64,000 nucleotides of DNA from DASSTY01 sp035760645 (GCA_035760645.1 DASTSO010000106.1:1-64000), one strand, 5' to 3'; positions 25,625-33,414 are shown, numbered from the stretch's first letter. Notes: generated by a model not told the origin, from the letters alone. Program-made: numbers and translations.

Positions 25625-27865
25625 ATGAAAATGGCTCTCATCGGTGGGTCCGCCCGGCTTCTCTTCGCGCTGCTCACGGGGGCGGCGGCAACGGCGTCGG
25701 CCTCGACCACGCCTCAGCAGCCCGCGGCGGCGGGCGACCAGGCGCCGACGCTGCGGCGGCTCGCGGCCACGGCGGCGCTCGCGGCCCAGGAGTACGCGAT
25801 CGGGGTGAAGGACGGGCGGGTCGTGGCGCCGGCGGAGGTGAGCGAGGCCGGGCTCTTCCTGGCCGAGGCCCGGCGCTCGGCCGAACTGCTGCCGCTGGCG
25901 GAGAGCCGCTACGCGGTGGCGCAGATCGACACCCTCCGGAAGATGGTGGCGGCGACCGCGTCGCCCGACTCGGTGGCGCTGCGGGTGGCCCACCTCTCGG
26001 CCACCCTCTCCGAGCGGCTCAAGATCTCGCTCGACGAGGTCCCCGCCTCGGCGCCTTCGCTCGTGCGCGGGCGGGAGGTGTACCAGGCCAACTGCGCCGC
26101 CTGCCACGGCGCCGCCGGCCGCGGCGACGGTCCCGCCGGCCGGGGGCTCGATCCCAGGCCCGCCGACCTGACCGATGCCGCGGCGCTCCGCGGCACCTCC
26201 CCGCTCGACTTCTATCGCCGGGTCACCATTGGCGTCGCGGGCACCGCGATGCCGGCCTACGAGACCCGGCTCTCGGCCGACGACCGCTGGGCGGCCGCGG
26301 TCTACGCCTCGCTGCTCCGGCTCCCGGCCAAGGCCCACGGCGACGTGCCGCCCGACCTCCGGAGCTTCCCGGCCACCGCCCAGATGTCCGATTCGGCGCT
26401 CCTCGCCGCCCTCGGCGACACGGCCGGCTCGCCGGCCGGGCTCGCCCGGCTGGCCGCGGTGCGGAGCGTCCAGGGCGACGAGACCGCGGCCGCGGCCGGC
26501 GCGGTCTTCGCCCGGGTGCGCCGCCAGATCGACTCGACCTACCGCCTCGCGCAGTCGGGCGAGGCGGCGGCGGCGAGCGCCGCGGCGTTCGACGCGTACA
26601 TGACCTTCGAGCAGGTCGAGCGGGCGGTGCGCGCGAAGAACCCCGACCTCGCCAACGCGCTCGAGGCCGCCTTCGCCACGCTGCGCACCCGCGCGGCGGG
26701 CGGCGCCACGACGGCCGAGCTCGACGGGATCCGCGCCGACCTCGCGCGCAACCTGGAGCGCGCCGAGCGGCTCGTGAGCGACCGGCTCTCGCCGTTCGGG
26801 CTCTTCCTCGAGTCGTTCATCCTGCTCGTGCGCGAGGGTCTCGAGGCGATTCTCATCGTCGGCGCCCTCACCACCTTCCTGCTCAAGACCGGCCAGGGCC
26901 ACCGCCGCCGCGACATCAACGTCGGCATCGCCGCGGCGATCGCGGCGAGCCTCCTCACGGCCGTCCTGCTCGAGACCATCTTCCAGGTCACCGCGGCCAA
27001 GCGCGAGGCGCTCGAGGGCGTCACCATGCTCTCGGCCACCGTGGTGCTCTTCTACGTGAGCTACTGGCTGCTCTCGAAGATGGAAGTGGTGAAGTGGACC
27101 CACTTCGTGAAGAGCAAGGTGCAGGACGCCGTCACCAGCGGCTCGGCGCTCGCGCTCGCCTCGGCGGCGTTCCTCGCGGTCTACCGCGAGGGCTTCGAGA
27201 CGGTGCTCTTCTACAAGGCGCTCTTCTTCACGAGCGGCGCCACGGCGGGGCCGGTGATCGCGGGGATGGTGGCGGGCAGCGTGGTGCTCGTGGCGGTCTA
27301 CATCGCGATCAACCGCTTCGGCGTGCGGCTCCCGCTGAAGCCGTTCTTCGCCTTCACCGGCGCCTTCCTGTACTACATGGCCTTCGTCTTCGCCGGGCGC
27401 GGCGTGGCGGAGATGCAGGAGGGCGGCTGGCTGCCGCTGCACCCGCTGCCGTTCGGGTGGGAGCCGCGGGTCCCGGCGCTCGGCATCTATCCCACCGTCG
27501 AGTCGATCGCGGCGCAGGGCGTGCTGGTGCTGCTCGCCCTGGGCGCGCTCGCCTGGATCTTCGTCGTCGAGCCGGCGCGCGCGCGCCGGCTCCGCGTGAC
27601 CTCGGTGATGGTCCCCGAGCCGGCCCAGGCGGCCGGCGCCGTGCCGGCGAGTGCGGCGGCGAACGGCTCCATGCCCGCGTCGGCACCGGCGCCGGCGCCG
27701 GCGCTCGAGGCGGACGTGACGCGCGAGCTGCTCCGCTCGCTCGAGCGGATGGAGGCCGATCTGGCCGAGATGCGCGCCGAGGTGACGCGGATGAAGGATC
27801 ATCTCACCGGCGACGCCGCCGCGCGCCGGCGCTCCACCCCGCAGGAGAGCGAAGGCGCGCACTAG
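25625..27865 (+). CDS. Cytochrome c-FTR1 iron permease fusion
   Basis: This is a 746-aa fusion of a periplasmic c-type cytochrome with an FTR1-type iron permease. After a signal peptide and a helical domain comes the haem site CAACH (Cys157, Cys160, His161) with likely axial Met209 in GTAMPAYE. The permease half has about seven membrane segments and both iron-binding REXXE motifs, REGLE (403-407) and REGFE (521-525). The C-terminal tail is a Pro/Ala linker and a coiled coil (ELLRSLERMEADLAEMRAEV). The cytochrome probably oxidises ferrous iron before uptake, as FetD-like or multicopper partners do elsewhere. The ATG at 25625 was chosen because the longer frame overlaps acpS. Confidence 0.9.
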   Translation: MKMALIGGSARLLFALLTGAAATASASTTPQQPAAAGDQAPTLRRLAATAALAAQEYAIGVKDGRVVAPAEVSEAGLFLAEARRSAELLPLAESRYAVAQIDTLRKMVAATASPDSVALRVAHLSATLSERLKISLDEVPASAPSLVRGREVYQANCAACHGAAGRGDGPAGRGLDPRPADLTDAAALRGTSPLDFYRRVTIGVAGTAMPAYETRLSADDRWAAAVYASLLRLPAKAHGDVPPDLRSFPATAQMSDSALLAALGDTAGSPAGLARLAAVRSVQGDETAAAAGAVFARVRRQIDSTYRLAQSGEAAAASAAAFDAYMTFEQVERAVRAKNPDLANALEAAFATLRTRAAGGATTAELDGIRADLARNLERAERLVSDRLSPFGLFLESFILLVREGLEAILIVGALTTFLLKTGQGHRRRDINVGIAAAIAASLLTAVLLETIFQVTAAKREALEGVTMLSATVVLFYVSYWLLSKMEVVKWTHFVKSKVQDAVTSGSALALASAAFLAVYREGFETVLFYKALFFTSGATAGPVIAGMVAGSVVLVAVYIAINRFGVRLPLKPFFAFTGAFLYYMAFVFAGRGVAEMQEGGWLPLHPLPFGWEPRVPALGIYPTVESIAAQGVLVLLALGALAWIFVVEPARARRLRVTSVMVPEPAQAAGAVPASAAANGSMPASAPAPAPALEADVTRELLRSLERMEADLAEMRAEVTRMKDHLTGDAAARRRSTPQESEGAH

Positions 27866-27967
27866 CCGGGCGCGCCCGGCGGGCGCGCGGGCCCTGTGCC
27901 CCACGTCACCCCCGCGACTGCCCCGTCGCCGCATCTTTGGATCGCGGTGGCGGGGCAGTGGATTTTC
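27866..27967 (+). terminator. Terminator region after the iron permease gene
   Basis: A perfect palindrome CCGGGCGCGCCCGG (27866-27879) follows the stop. A stronger hairpin comes next: 16-base arms 27917-27932 and 27944-27959 (ACTGCCCCG at the base, two G-U pairs) with an 11-base loop, followed by GGATTTTCC. The second hairpin with its T run fits a factor-independent terminator on the plus strand. Confidence 0.55.
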
Positions 27968-28012
27968 CCCGAAGGCGGGACCTCGAGGCGAGACCACGAG
28001 AGGAGGCGGGGG

Positions 28013-28489
28013 ATGGGTGCACGGCACGTGGTGGCTGGCGCGGCGCTCGCGCTGCTCGTGACGGGATGCGGCGGACGCCGGGCGGTGGAGCTGAACCCGG
28101 ATCAGGCGGTGGTGGGGTCGCGCTGGAACGCGATCCTGGCGACGCCGGCGGGGCTCGCGGGCGTGGTGCAGGTGCAGGGCGAGGCCTGGATGGGCGCGGG
28201 CACGACCCCGGGGCAGACGATCGCCTCGGTGACGATCCGCAACGCGGCGCCCGGGGGCGAGCATCCCTGGCACGTGCACCGCGGCCAGTGCGGCAACGAC
28301 CTCGGCATCTTCGGCCCCGCGGACGCCTACGGCCAGCTCGACGTGGGCAGCAGCGGCTCCGCCAGCGCGACCGCGACGCTGCCGGTGCCGCTGCCGGACT
28401 CGGGGGCGTACATGGTCAACGTGCACGCCTCGCGCGCGAACATGGGGACGATCATCGCCTGCGGCAACCTGGCGCCGCCGATCCGCTGA
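28013..28489 (+). CDS. Cu/Zn superoxide dismutase-like (or CHRD-like) lipoprotein
   Basis: This is a 158-aa exported lipoprotein; the lipobox VTGC places the anchor at Cys19. The mature part resembles the SodC beta-barrel. An HPWHVH motif (His87 and His89 aligning with the copper HxH) is followed by Cys93, and later by VNVHAS (His138) and GTIIACGNL with Cys150, which could close the SodC disulfide. The zinc loop and bridging histidine are not seen, so it could be a copper-only variant, a non-catalytic relative, or a CHRD-domain protein, which also carries HxH. A GAGGAGGCGGGG ribosome site precedes the ATG. It follows the iron permease, suggesting a metal or oxidative stress setting. Confidence 0.65.
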   Translation: MGARHVVAGAALALLVTGCGGRRAVELNPDQAVVGSRWNAILATPAGLAGVVQVQGEAWMGAGTTPGQTIASVTIRNAAPGGEHPWHVHRGQCGNDLGIFGPADAYGQLDVGSSGSASATATLPVPLPDSGAYMVNVHASRANMGTIIACGNLAPPIR

Positions 28490-28512
28490 GCGCACGACCC
28501 GGAGCCCCGGTA

Positions 28513-28660
28513 CGAAATGCAAACGGCTCACCTTGCGGTGAGCCGTCTGCATGTGGGGAGGTGATAGATCGCCCCCTGAGTATACGGAGACGGACGGAAG
28601 TGTCCGCTCCACCCTTCTTCGACCTACCACCTCTTTCCGTAGGGCTCTCGCCCTTCGGCC
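28513..28660 (-). ncRNA. Candidate structured small RNA (novel, minus strand)
   Basis: A gene-free, less GC-rich stretch folds coherently on the minus strand. Reading 5' to 3': a hairpin AGGGC-GAGA-GCCCT (28654-28641); a 13-bp stem (28633-28621 with 28570-28558) containing two G-U pairs; inside it a hairpin GGAGCGGAC/GUCCG-U-CUCC (28610-28586); and a 3' hairpin of 16 continuous pairs (28552-28517) with one G-U and a GCAA tetraloop, followed by UUU. On the plus strand the same G-U pairs become A-C mismatches and both GNRA loops are lost, which fixes the strand. A sigma-54-like promoter ends 10 bases upstream. I recognise no known family (not tmRNA, RNase P or SRP RNA by motif). Confidence 0.55.
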
Positions 28661-28669
28661 CTGTATAGT

Positions 28670-28686
28670 GGCAAGTCGGATGCCAA
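28670..28686 (-). promoter_or_regulatory. Sigma-54-like (-24/-12) promoter
   Basis: The minus strand reads TTGGCATCCGACTTGCC. The GG and GC dinucleotides are separated by exactly 10 bases as sigma-54 requires, with only small departures from TGGCACG-N4-TTGC. The start would fall near 28659, at the foot of the first RNA hairpin. A sigma-70 -10-like TATACA (28662-28667) overlaps but lacks a -35. Confidence 0.5.
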
Positions 28687-28692
28687 CTCTTT

Positions 28693-28741
28693 CGGAACGC
28701 ATAAGTCGTTGATTTACAACGACACTCTCCGACGCGTTCCG
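28693..28741. promoter_or_regulatory. Nested palindromes upstream of the sigma-54-like promoter
   Basis: An inner perfect palindrome GTCGTTG-N5-CAACGAC (28705-28723) sits inside an outer inverted repeat CGGAACGC (28693-28700) and GCGTTCCG (28734-28741). The inner site is centred about 55 bases upstream of the predicted start, a plausible place for an activator or repressor dimer. Confidence 0.4.
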
Positions 28742-28792
28742 CAGCCTGTAGTGGCGAATGTCCTGTCGAAGATCGTGACGGCCGCGCGCCCG

Positions 28793-28831
28793 GCGCCGCT
28801 AAGTCGCCACCTAGCGGCGACTTGGCGGCGC
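28793..28831. terminator. Stable hairpin between lgt and the small RNA region
   Basis: Sixteen-base arms at 28793-28808 (GCGCCGCTAAGTCGCC) and 28816-28831 pair with a single G-U on the plus strand, around a 7-base loop. It lies 14 bases beyond the lgt stop and may end or stabilise the long minus-strand operon message, although no T run follows. With the RNA and promoter features it accounts for the gene-free stretch 28490-28844. Confidence 0.45.
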
Positions 28832-28844
28832 TGTTCGATTCTGG

Positions 28845-29696
28845 TCACCCGCCCAGCTCCCGACGGCTGAGATAGGCGCCCGGGGCGAGCTCTTCGCCGG
28901 TGCGCCAGGCCTTGAGGAGCGCGACGCCGATGAGGACGAGGATGACGCTCGTCAGCTGCGCGAGGGTGAAGGGGCCGAGGAAGCGATCGTCCTTGGCGCG
29001 GAGGATCTCGATGACGAAGCGCTCGACTCCGGCGAAGACGAGATAGAGGCCGAAGAGCCAGCCGGTGGCGTGCGGGCGACGGCGCCAGGCCCAGAGCACC
29101 ATGAAGGCGCCGAGCATGAGGATCGTCTCGTAGAGCTGCGTCGGGTGCACCGCGAGCACCGTGCTGGGCGCGAGGCCCGCCGGGACCGGGACGCCGAAGA
29201 GGTGCTCGAGGTTGCCGGCGGTGGAGGGCGGGAGCCCCTGCGGGAACTTCACCGCCCACGGGAGGTCGGTGGGCCGGCCGTAGTCGTCGTTGACCAGGAA
29301 GCAGCCGACCCGGCCGAGCGCGTAGGCTGCGGCGAGCGCCGGGGCGCAGAGCTGCATCGTCCAGCGGACCGGCACCCGGAGGCGCCAGCTCTGGAGCATG
29401 ACGCCGAGGGCGCCGCCGATGAAGCCGCCGTACCAGACGAGCCCGCCGCGCGAGAGGATGGCGTTGGCGTCGCCGGTCAGGAGGACGTACCAGAGCTTGG
29501 CGCCCAGGATGCCGCCGACGACGGCGCCGACGACGATGTCGGCCGAGTACTCCTCGCGCAGCCCGCGCCGGCGCAGCTCGAGCGAGATGAGCCAGCCGCC
29601 GACGAGGAAGCCGACCATCATCATGAGCCCGTAGCCGGTGATCTCGAGCGGGCCGATGTGGAGGACGAGCGGGTAGACGGTGAAGCCCTGGGTCAT
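28845..29696 (-). CDS. lgt: Phosphatidylglycerol-prolipoprotein diacylglyceryl transferase Lgt
   Basis: It attaches diacylglycerol to the lipobox cysteine of prolipoproteins in the inner membrane, the first step in maturing the many lipoproteins coded in this window. The 283-aa protein has about seven membrane helices. The Lgt signature GRVGCFLVNDDYGRPTDLPW (about residues 127-146) holds the key Arg, Asn and Gly residues, and HPTQLYET follows. YGGFIGG lies in the early part. The ATG overlaps the tsaD stop (ATGA). It is the last gene of the long minus-strand operon. Confidence 0.95.
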   Translation of the reverse strand: MTQGFTVYPLVLHIGPLEITGYGLMMMVGFLVGGWLISLELRRRGLREEYSADIVVGAVVGGILGAKLWYVLLTGDANAILSRGGLVWYGGFIGGALGVMLQSWRLRVPVRWTMQLCAPALAAAYALGRVGCFLVNDDYGRPTDLPWAVKFPQGLPPSTAGNLEHLFGVPVPAGLAPSTVLAVHPTQLYETILMLGAFMVLWAWRRRPHATGWLFGLYLVFAGVERFVIEILRAKDDRFLGPFTLAQLTSVILVLIGVALLKAWRTGEELAPGAYLSRRELGG

Positions 29697-30808
29697 GCCG
29701 TGGATCCGGATGAGGAGTGAGGGGCGGGGACGAGCCCCGGCAGCGGGAGGTCGTCGCGCGGCTCGAGGTCCCAGCCGCTCCGCTCGCCGCGCGCGAGGTG
29801 CCAGGCGCCGGCGGCGGCGATCATCGCCGCGTTGTCGGTGTTGAGCCGGGGGGAAGCTACGCTGACGCGCGCCCGTCCCGCCAGCCGCGCCCGCAGCCGC
29901 TCGGCCAGGGTGCGGTTGCAGGCGACCCCCCCGCCGAGGACGGCGGTCGAGTAGCCCAGCGCCTCCACCGCGTGGGCGGTCTTCGCCACCAGCACGTCGA
30001 GCGCCGCGTCCTGGAAGGCGCGCGCGACGTCGCGCACGAAGCGCTCGCGCTCGGCCGGCGCGGCGGCGGCGAGCTCGCCCTCGTTGAGGCGCACGGCGCG
30101 CAACACCGCGGTCTTGAGGCCGCTGAAGCTGAAGGCGTAGCGGTTGGGGCTCGCCTCCGCGCCGGCGCGCTCGAGCTCCTGGAGCATGGGGCGCGGGAAG
30201 CGGAAGCGGGCGGGATCGCCCTCGGCGGCGAGGCGCTCGATGACCGGGCCGCCGGGGTAGCCCAGGTCGAGGAGCTTGGCCACCTTGTCGAACGCCTCGC
30301 CGGCGGCGTCGTCGAGCGTCTGGCCGAGGAGCCGGTAGCGGCCCCACGCGGGAACGTCGAGGAGCATCGTGTGGCCGCCGCTCACGAGCAGCGCCACGAA
30401 GGGCGGCTCGAGCGCCGGGTCCTCGAGCGTCGGGGCGAAGAGATGGCCCTCGAGGTGGTTCACCCCGACGAGCGGCAGGTCGCGGCTCCAGGCGAGCGTC
30501 TTCCCGTACATCACCCCGACGAGGAGCGCGCCGACCAGGCCGGGGCCCGCGGTGACGGCGACGCCGGCGAGGTCGCCGATGCCGACGCCCGCGTCGGCGA
30601 GCGCGCGCGCGACGACCGCGTCGATCGCCGCGACGTGGGCCCGGCTCGCGAGCTCGGGCACCACGCCGCCGAAGACGCGGTGGACGTCCTGCGAGAGGAT
30701 GACGAGGCCGGCGAGGGCGGGGCGCGCGTCGCCCGCCACCCGCAGGACGGCCGCGGAGGTCTCGTCGCAGGAGGTCTCGATGCCGAGGATCCAGCGGGGA
30801 TCAGTCAC
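29693..30808 (-). CDS. tsaD: tRNA N6-adenosine threonylcarbamoyltransferase TsaD
   Basis: It transfers the threonylcarbamoyl group to A37 of ANN-decoding tRNAs, working with TsaB, TsaC and TsaE. The 371-aa ASKHA-fold protein starts ILGIETSCDETSAAVL and has the metal-binding HLEGH motif, SGGHTMLLDV, a DDAAGEAFDK segment, and the C-terminal GGGVACNRTL and NTDNAAMIA motifs. The GTG start is chosen by the family N-terminus; a longer frame continues into the upstream thioredoxin-like gene. It is followed by lgt with a four-base overlap. TsaB and TsaE are not in the window. Confidence 0.96.
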   Translation of the reverse strand: MTDPRWILGIETSCDETSAAVLRVAGDARPALAGLVILSQDVHRVFGGVVPELASRAHVAAIDAVVARALADAGVGIGDLAGVAVTAGPGLVGALLVGVMYGKTLAWSRDLPLVGVNHLEGHLFAPTLEDPALEPPFVALLVSGGHTMLLDVPAWGRYRLLGQTLDDAAGEAFDKVAKLLDLGYPGGPVIERLAAEGDPARFRFPRPMLQELERAGAEASPNRYAFSFSGLKTAVLRAVRLNEGELAAAAPAERERFVRDVARAFQDAALDVLVAKTAHAVEALGYSTAVLGGGVACNRTLAERLRARLAGRARVSVASPRLNTDNAAMIAAAGAWHLARGERSGWDLEPRDDLPLPGLVPAPHSSSGSTA

Positions 30809-30837
30809 CGGAGGGCGCCGCGTTCCCGGGAGCCGGC

Positions 30838-31377
30838 CTACTCGTCGAGCAGGCGCTCGATGAGCTGCCGCTCGACGGGCGCGTTCCAGTCGTGGGCGCC
30901 GATGACGCGCTTGATGATCGTGCCGCGCTTGTCGAGCAGGTAGCTCTCGGGCACGCCGGTCGTCTGGTAGCGCTGGCCGATGCGGGTGCTGCGGTCGTGC
31001 AGGATCTCGAAGGTGAGGCCGAGGTCGCGCCGGTAGGCCTCCACCTCGCTCGCGGGACCCTCGTCGATGCTCACCGCGGCGACGCGGAAGCCGCGGTCCT
31101 TGAGCGCGGCGAAGGCCGCCTGGATCGAGGGCATCTCCTCCTTGCACGGCCCGCACCAGGTGGCCCAGATGTTCACGAGGGTGACGTGGCCGCGGTAGCT
31201 GTCCGGGATCGTCAGCGTGTCGCTCGTGCCGAGGAGCGGGACGCGGTAGGTCGGCGCGTGATTGCCGACGCCGACGCCCTGCACGTCGGGATTCAGGCGC
31301 ACGAGCGCGAAGAGCGCGCCCGCGACGAGCAGGAGCACGAGGCCGACGATGGTCCACTGGCGCGCCTGGGGCGTCAT
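30838..31377 (-). CDS. TlpA/ResA-type membrane-anchored thiol-disulfide oxidoreductase
   Basis: This is a 179-aa thioredoxin-fold protein anchored by an N-terminal membrane helix (WTIVGLVLLLVAGALFALV, about residues 8-26), with the domain in the periplasm. The active site is WATWCGPC in NIWATWCGPCKEEMPSIQ. The cis-Pro is in TTGVPESYLLD. These features match TlpA/ResA/CcmG proteins that reduce apocytochrome c cysteines or other exported thiols. A role in cytochrome c maturation would serve the CxxCH protein in this window, but no ccm gene is nearby. It lies between rpe and tsaD. Confidence 0.88.
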   Translation of the reverse strand: MTPQARQWTIVGLVLLLVAGALFALVRLNPDVQGVGVGNHAPTYRVPLLGTSDTLTIPDSYRGHVTLVNIWATWCGPCKEEMPSIQAAFAALKDRGFRVAAVSIDEGPASEVEAYRRDLGLTFEILHDRSTRIGQRYQTTGVPESYLLDKRGTIIKRVIGAHDWNAPVERQLIERLLDE

Positions 31378-31393
31378 GGCAGCTCCACTCTCC

Positions 31394-32062
31394 TCAGACG
31401 GAAACGGCGCACTGCGCCTTGAGGTCGCGCACCGCCTGCGCGGGGTCGGCCGCGCCGAAGACGGCGGTGCCGGCGACGAAGGTGTCGGCGCCCGCCTCCC
31501 AGGCGGTGCGGATCGTGTCCACCGCGATCCCGCCGTCCACCTCGAGCACGGCGTTCGAGCCCGCGCGCTCGAGCAGCGCGCGCACGCGGCGGATCTTCTC
31601 GGTGGCGTGCGGGAGGTAGCGCTGGCCGCCGTAGCCGGGGTTCACGCTCATCACCAGCACGAGATCGAGATCGTCGAGCACCTCCTCGAGGTGCACGACG
31701 GGCGTCGCCGGGTTGAGGGCGAGGCCCGCCAGCATTCCGCGCTCGCGCGCGTGGGCGAGGTGGCGCTGCACGTGCACCGTCGCCTCCGGATGGAAGACGA
31801 ACGTGGAGGCGCCCGCCTCGGCGTACTCGACGAGGTAGTGCTCGGGGTGCTCGACCATGAGGTGCACGTCGATCGGCAGGTCGCTGATGCGCCGCAGCGC
31901 GCGGATCATCGGCGCGCCGAAGGTGAGGTTCGGCACGAAGTGGCCGTCCATGACGTCCACGTGCAGCCAGTCGGCGCCGCCGGCGATGGCCTGCTCGACC
32001 TGCTCCCGCAGGCGGCCGAGGTCGGTGCTCAGGACGCTCGGCGCGATGCGGACACCTCTCAT
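31394..32062 (-). CDS. rpe: Ribulose-phosphate 3-epimerase
   Basis: It interconverts ribulose 5-phosphate and xylulose 5-phosphate in the pentose phosphate pathway. The 222-aa TIM barrel shows IAPSVLSTDLG at the N-terminus, the metal-site segment WLHVDVMDGHFVPNLTFG, HLMVEHPEHY, VMSVNPGYGGQRY and LEVDGGI, all family signatures. The ATG overlaps the rsmB stop, so it is translationally coupled. The very long open frame continuing upstream is a shadow of rsmB. Confidence 0.96.
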   Translation of the reverse strand: MRGVRIAPSVLSTDLGRLREQVEQAIAGGADWLHVDVMDGHFVPNLTFGAPMIRALRRISDLPIDVHLMVEHPEHYLVEYAEAGASTFVFHPEATVHVQRHLAHARERGMLAGLALNPATPVVHLEEVLDDLDLVLVMSVNPGYGGQRYLPHATEKIRRVRALLERAGSNAVLEVDGGIAVDTIRTAWEAGADTFVAGTAVFGAADPAQAVRDLKAQCAVSV

Positions 32063-33414
32063 GAGTCGGACTCCGGGGTGGGTGGTTCGGCGGTGAGGTC
32101 GGCCCGCCGGAGCCGCGCCGCGAACGCGCCGTCCATGCGGTGGCGCTGCGGCAGGACGACGAGATCGCCCTGCGCGCTCAGGAGCGACGCCGGGAAATCC
32201 TCGGGCGGCTCGCGGCGGAACTCGGGGTGGCGCGCGAGGAAGGCGTCCACCTGCTGCTCGTCCTCCTCCGGCTCGATCGAGCAGGTGGCGTAGACGAGCA
32301 GGCCGCCGGGGGCGACCGCGTGCGCCGCCTCGTCGAGGAGCGCGGCCTGGCGCGCGGCGAGCTCGGCGAGCGCCTCGGGCGTGACGCGCCAGCGCGCGTC
32401 GGGATGCCGCGCGAAGGTGCCGGTGCCGAGGCACGGGGCGTCGAGCAGCACCACGGGGACGTCGCGCGCGCGGAGCGGCGGGTGGAGCGCGTCGGCGACG
32501 ACCACGTGCTCGCGGCCGCTGCCGGCACGCTGGAGGTTCTCGCGCAGCCGCCGCACGCGCGCGCGGCTCACGTCGGCCGCGACGACGCGCGCGCCGCAGC
32601 GGCCCAGGCCGATCGTCTTCCCGCCCGGCGCGGCGCAGGCGTCGTAGACGAGCGCGTCGGGCGGCAGGTCGGCGTACCAGGCGAGGAGCGCCTGCGCCGG
32701 ATCCTGCACGACGAAGGCGCCCTCGGCGTAGCCCGGGACGTCCGCCGGCCGGCGCGCCTCGGTGACGAGGCCCGCGCCGAACGGGGCGGGCCGCACCGCG
32801 AGCCCCGCCGCCTGCCAGCGCTCGAGCAGCGCGTCGGCCCGCGCGCGGGCCGGCTGCAGGACGAGCTGCGGCCGCGTGTTGTTCCACGCCAGCAGCCGCT
32901 CGGTCTCCGCGTCGCCGAAGCGCTCCACCCAGCGGCGGACGAGCCAGTCGGGGTGGGAGTGGCGCTCGGCGAGGGTCGACGGGCGGTCCAGGGCGGTCGC
33001 GGGCGGTCGCGGGCGGTCCGGGGCCGCCTCGCCCGCCACCTTGCGCAGCACCGCATTCACGAACCCGCCCGCCTTCGTCCCGCCGACCTCGCGGGCGAGG
33101 CGGACGCTCGTGTCCACGGCGGCGTGGGCCGGGACGCGGTCGAGGGCGGTGAGCTGATAGGCGCCGAGGCGGAGCACGTCCTGGAGCGGGGCGGGGACCT
33201 TGGCCCAGCCGCGGGTGACGTGCGGGGCGAGCTGCGCGTCGAGCTCGCGGCGGGCGCGCAGGACGCCGGCGGCGAGCTCGTGCGCGAGGCGGCGGTCGGC
33301 GTCGGCGAGCCCTGGCGCGACACGGTCGAGCGCGGCGTCGAAGGGCCGGCCGTCGCGCACCTGCGCGAGCATCCTGAGCGCGGCGCGGCGCGCCGCGAGG
33401 CCGTCGAGGGCCAT
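32059..33414 (-). CDS. rsmB: 16S rRNA (cytosine-C5)-methyltransferase RsmB
   Basis: This SAM-dependent enzyme methylates C967 of 16S rRNA. The 451-aa protein has an N-terminal NusB-like RNA-binding domain (about 1-130; RLGAYQLTALDRVPAHAAV) and a Rossmann methyltransferase domain. The domain shows the SAM site VYDACAAPGGKTIGL and the two catalytic cysteines, in LLDAPCLGTGTF and LVYATCSIEPEE. Between the two domains, about residues 132-145 (DRPRPPATALDRPS) are encoded by four GGGCGGTCNN decamers, an in-frame repeat insertion in the linker. It is the classical neighbour of def and fmt, from which three thi genes separate it here. Confidence 0.94.
   Translation of the reverse strand: MALDGLAARRAALRMLAQVRDGRPFDAALDRVAPGLADADRRLAHELAAGVLRARRELDAQLAPHVTRGWAKVPAPLQDVLRLGAYQLTALDRVPAHAAVDTSVRLAREVGGTKAGGFVNAVLRKVAGEAAPDRPRPPATALDRPSTLAERHSHPDWLVRRWVERFGDAETERLLAWNNTRPQLVLQPARARADALLERWQAAGLAVRPAPFGAGLVTEARRPADVPGYAEGAFVVQDPAQALLAWYADLPPDALVYDACAAPGGKTIGLGRCGARVVAADVSRARVRRLRENLQRAGSGREHVVVADALHPPLRARDVPVVLLDAPCLGTGTFARHPDARWRVTPEALAELAARQAALLDEAAHAVAPGGLLVYATCSIEPEEDEQQVDAFLARHPEFRREPPEDFPASLLSAQGDLVVLPQRHRMDGAFAARLRRADLTAEPPTPESDS
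32981..33020. repeat. Family C decamer array inside rsmB
   Basis: Exactly four tandem decamers GGGCGGTC+NN (CA, GC, GC, CG) lie in frame within rsmB and encode the Asp-Arg-Pro-rich linker between its RNA-binding and methyltransferase domains. The same GGCGGTC unit occurs in intergenic arrays at 12861-12897 and 41239-41276. Confidence 0.75.

Noticed and set aside
25616..28702. A 1028-codon minus-strand frame over the iron permease gene
   Set aside because: Shadow of the plus-strand gene; it also runs through the terminator and the structured RNA region.
28793..28831. Integron attC-like site
   Set aside because: Arms are strong but lack the RYYYAAC/GTTRRRY core pair and the extrahelical bases; no integrase or cassette nearby.
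28490..28850. tmRNA, RNase P RNA, SRP RNA or a tRNA in the gene-free island
   Set aside because: None of their conserved cores (CCA end with T-arm, GAGGAAAGUC, GGAAGGAAGCA-like) can be found on either strand.
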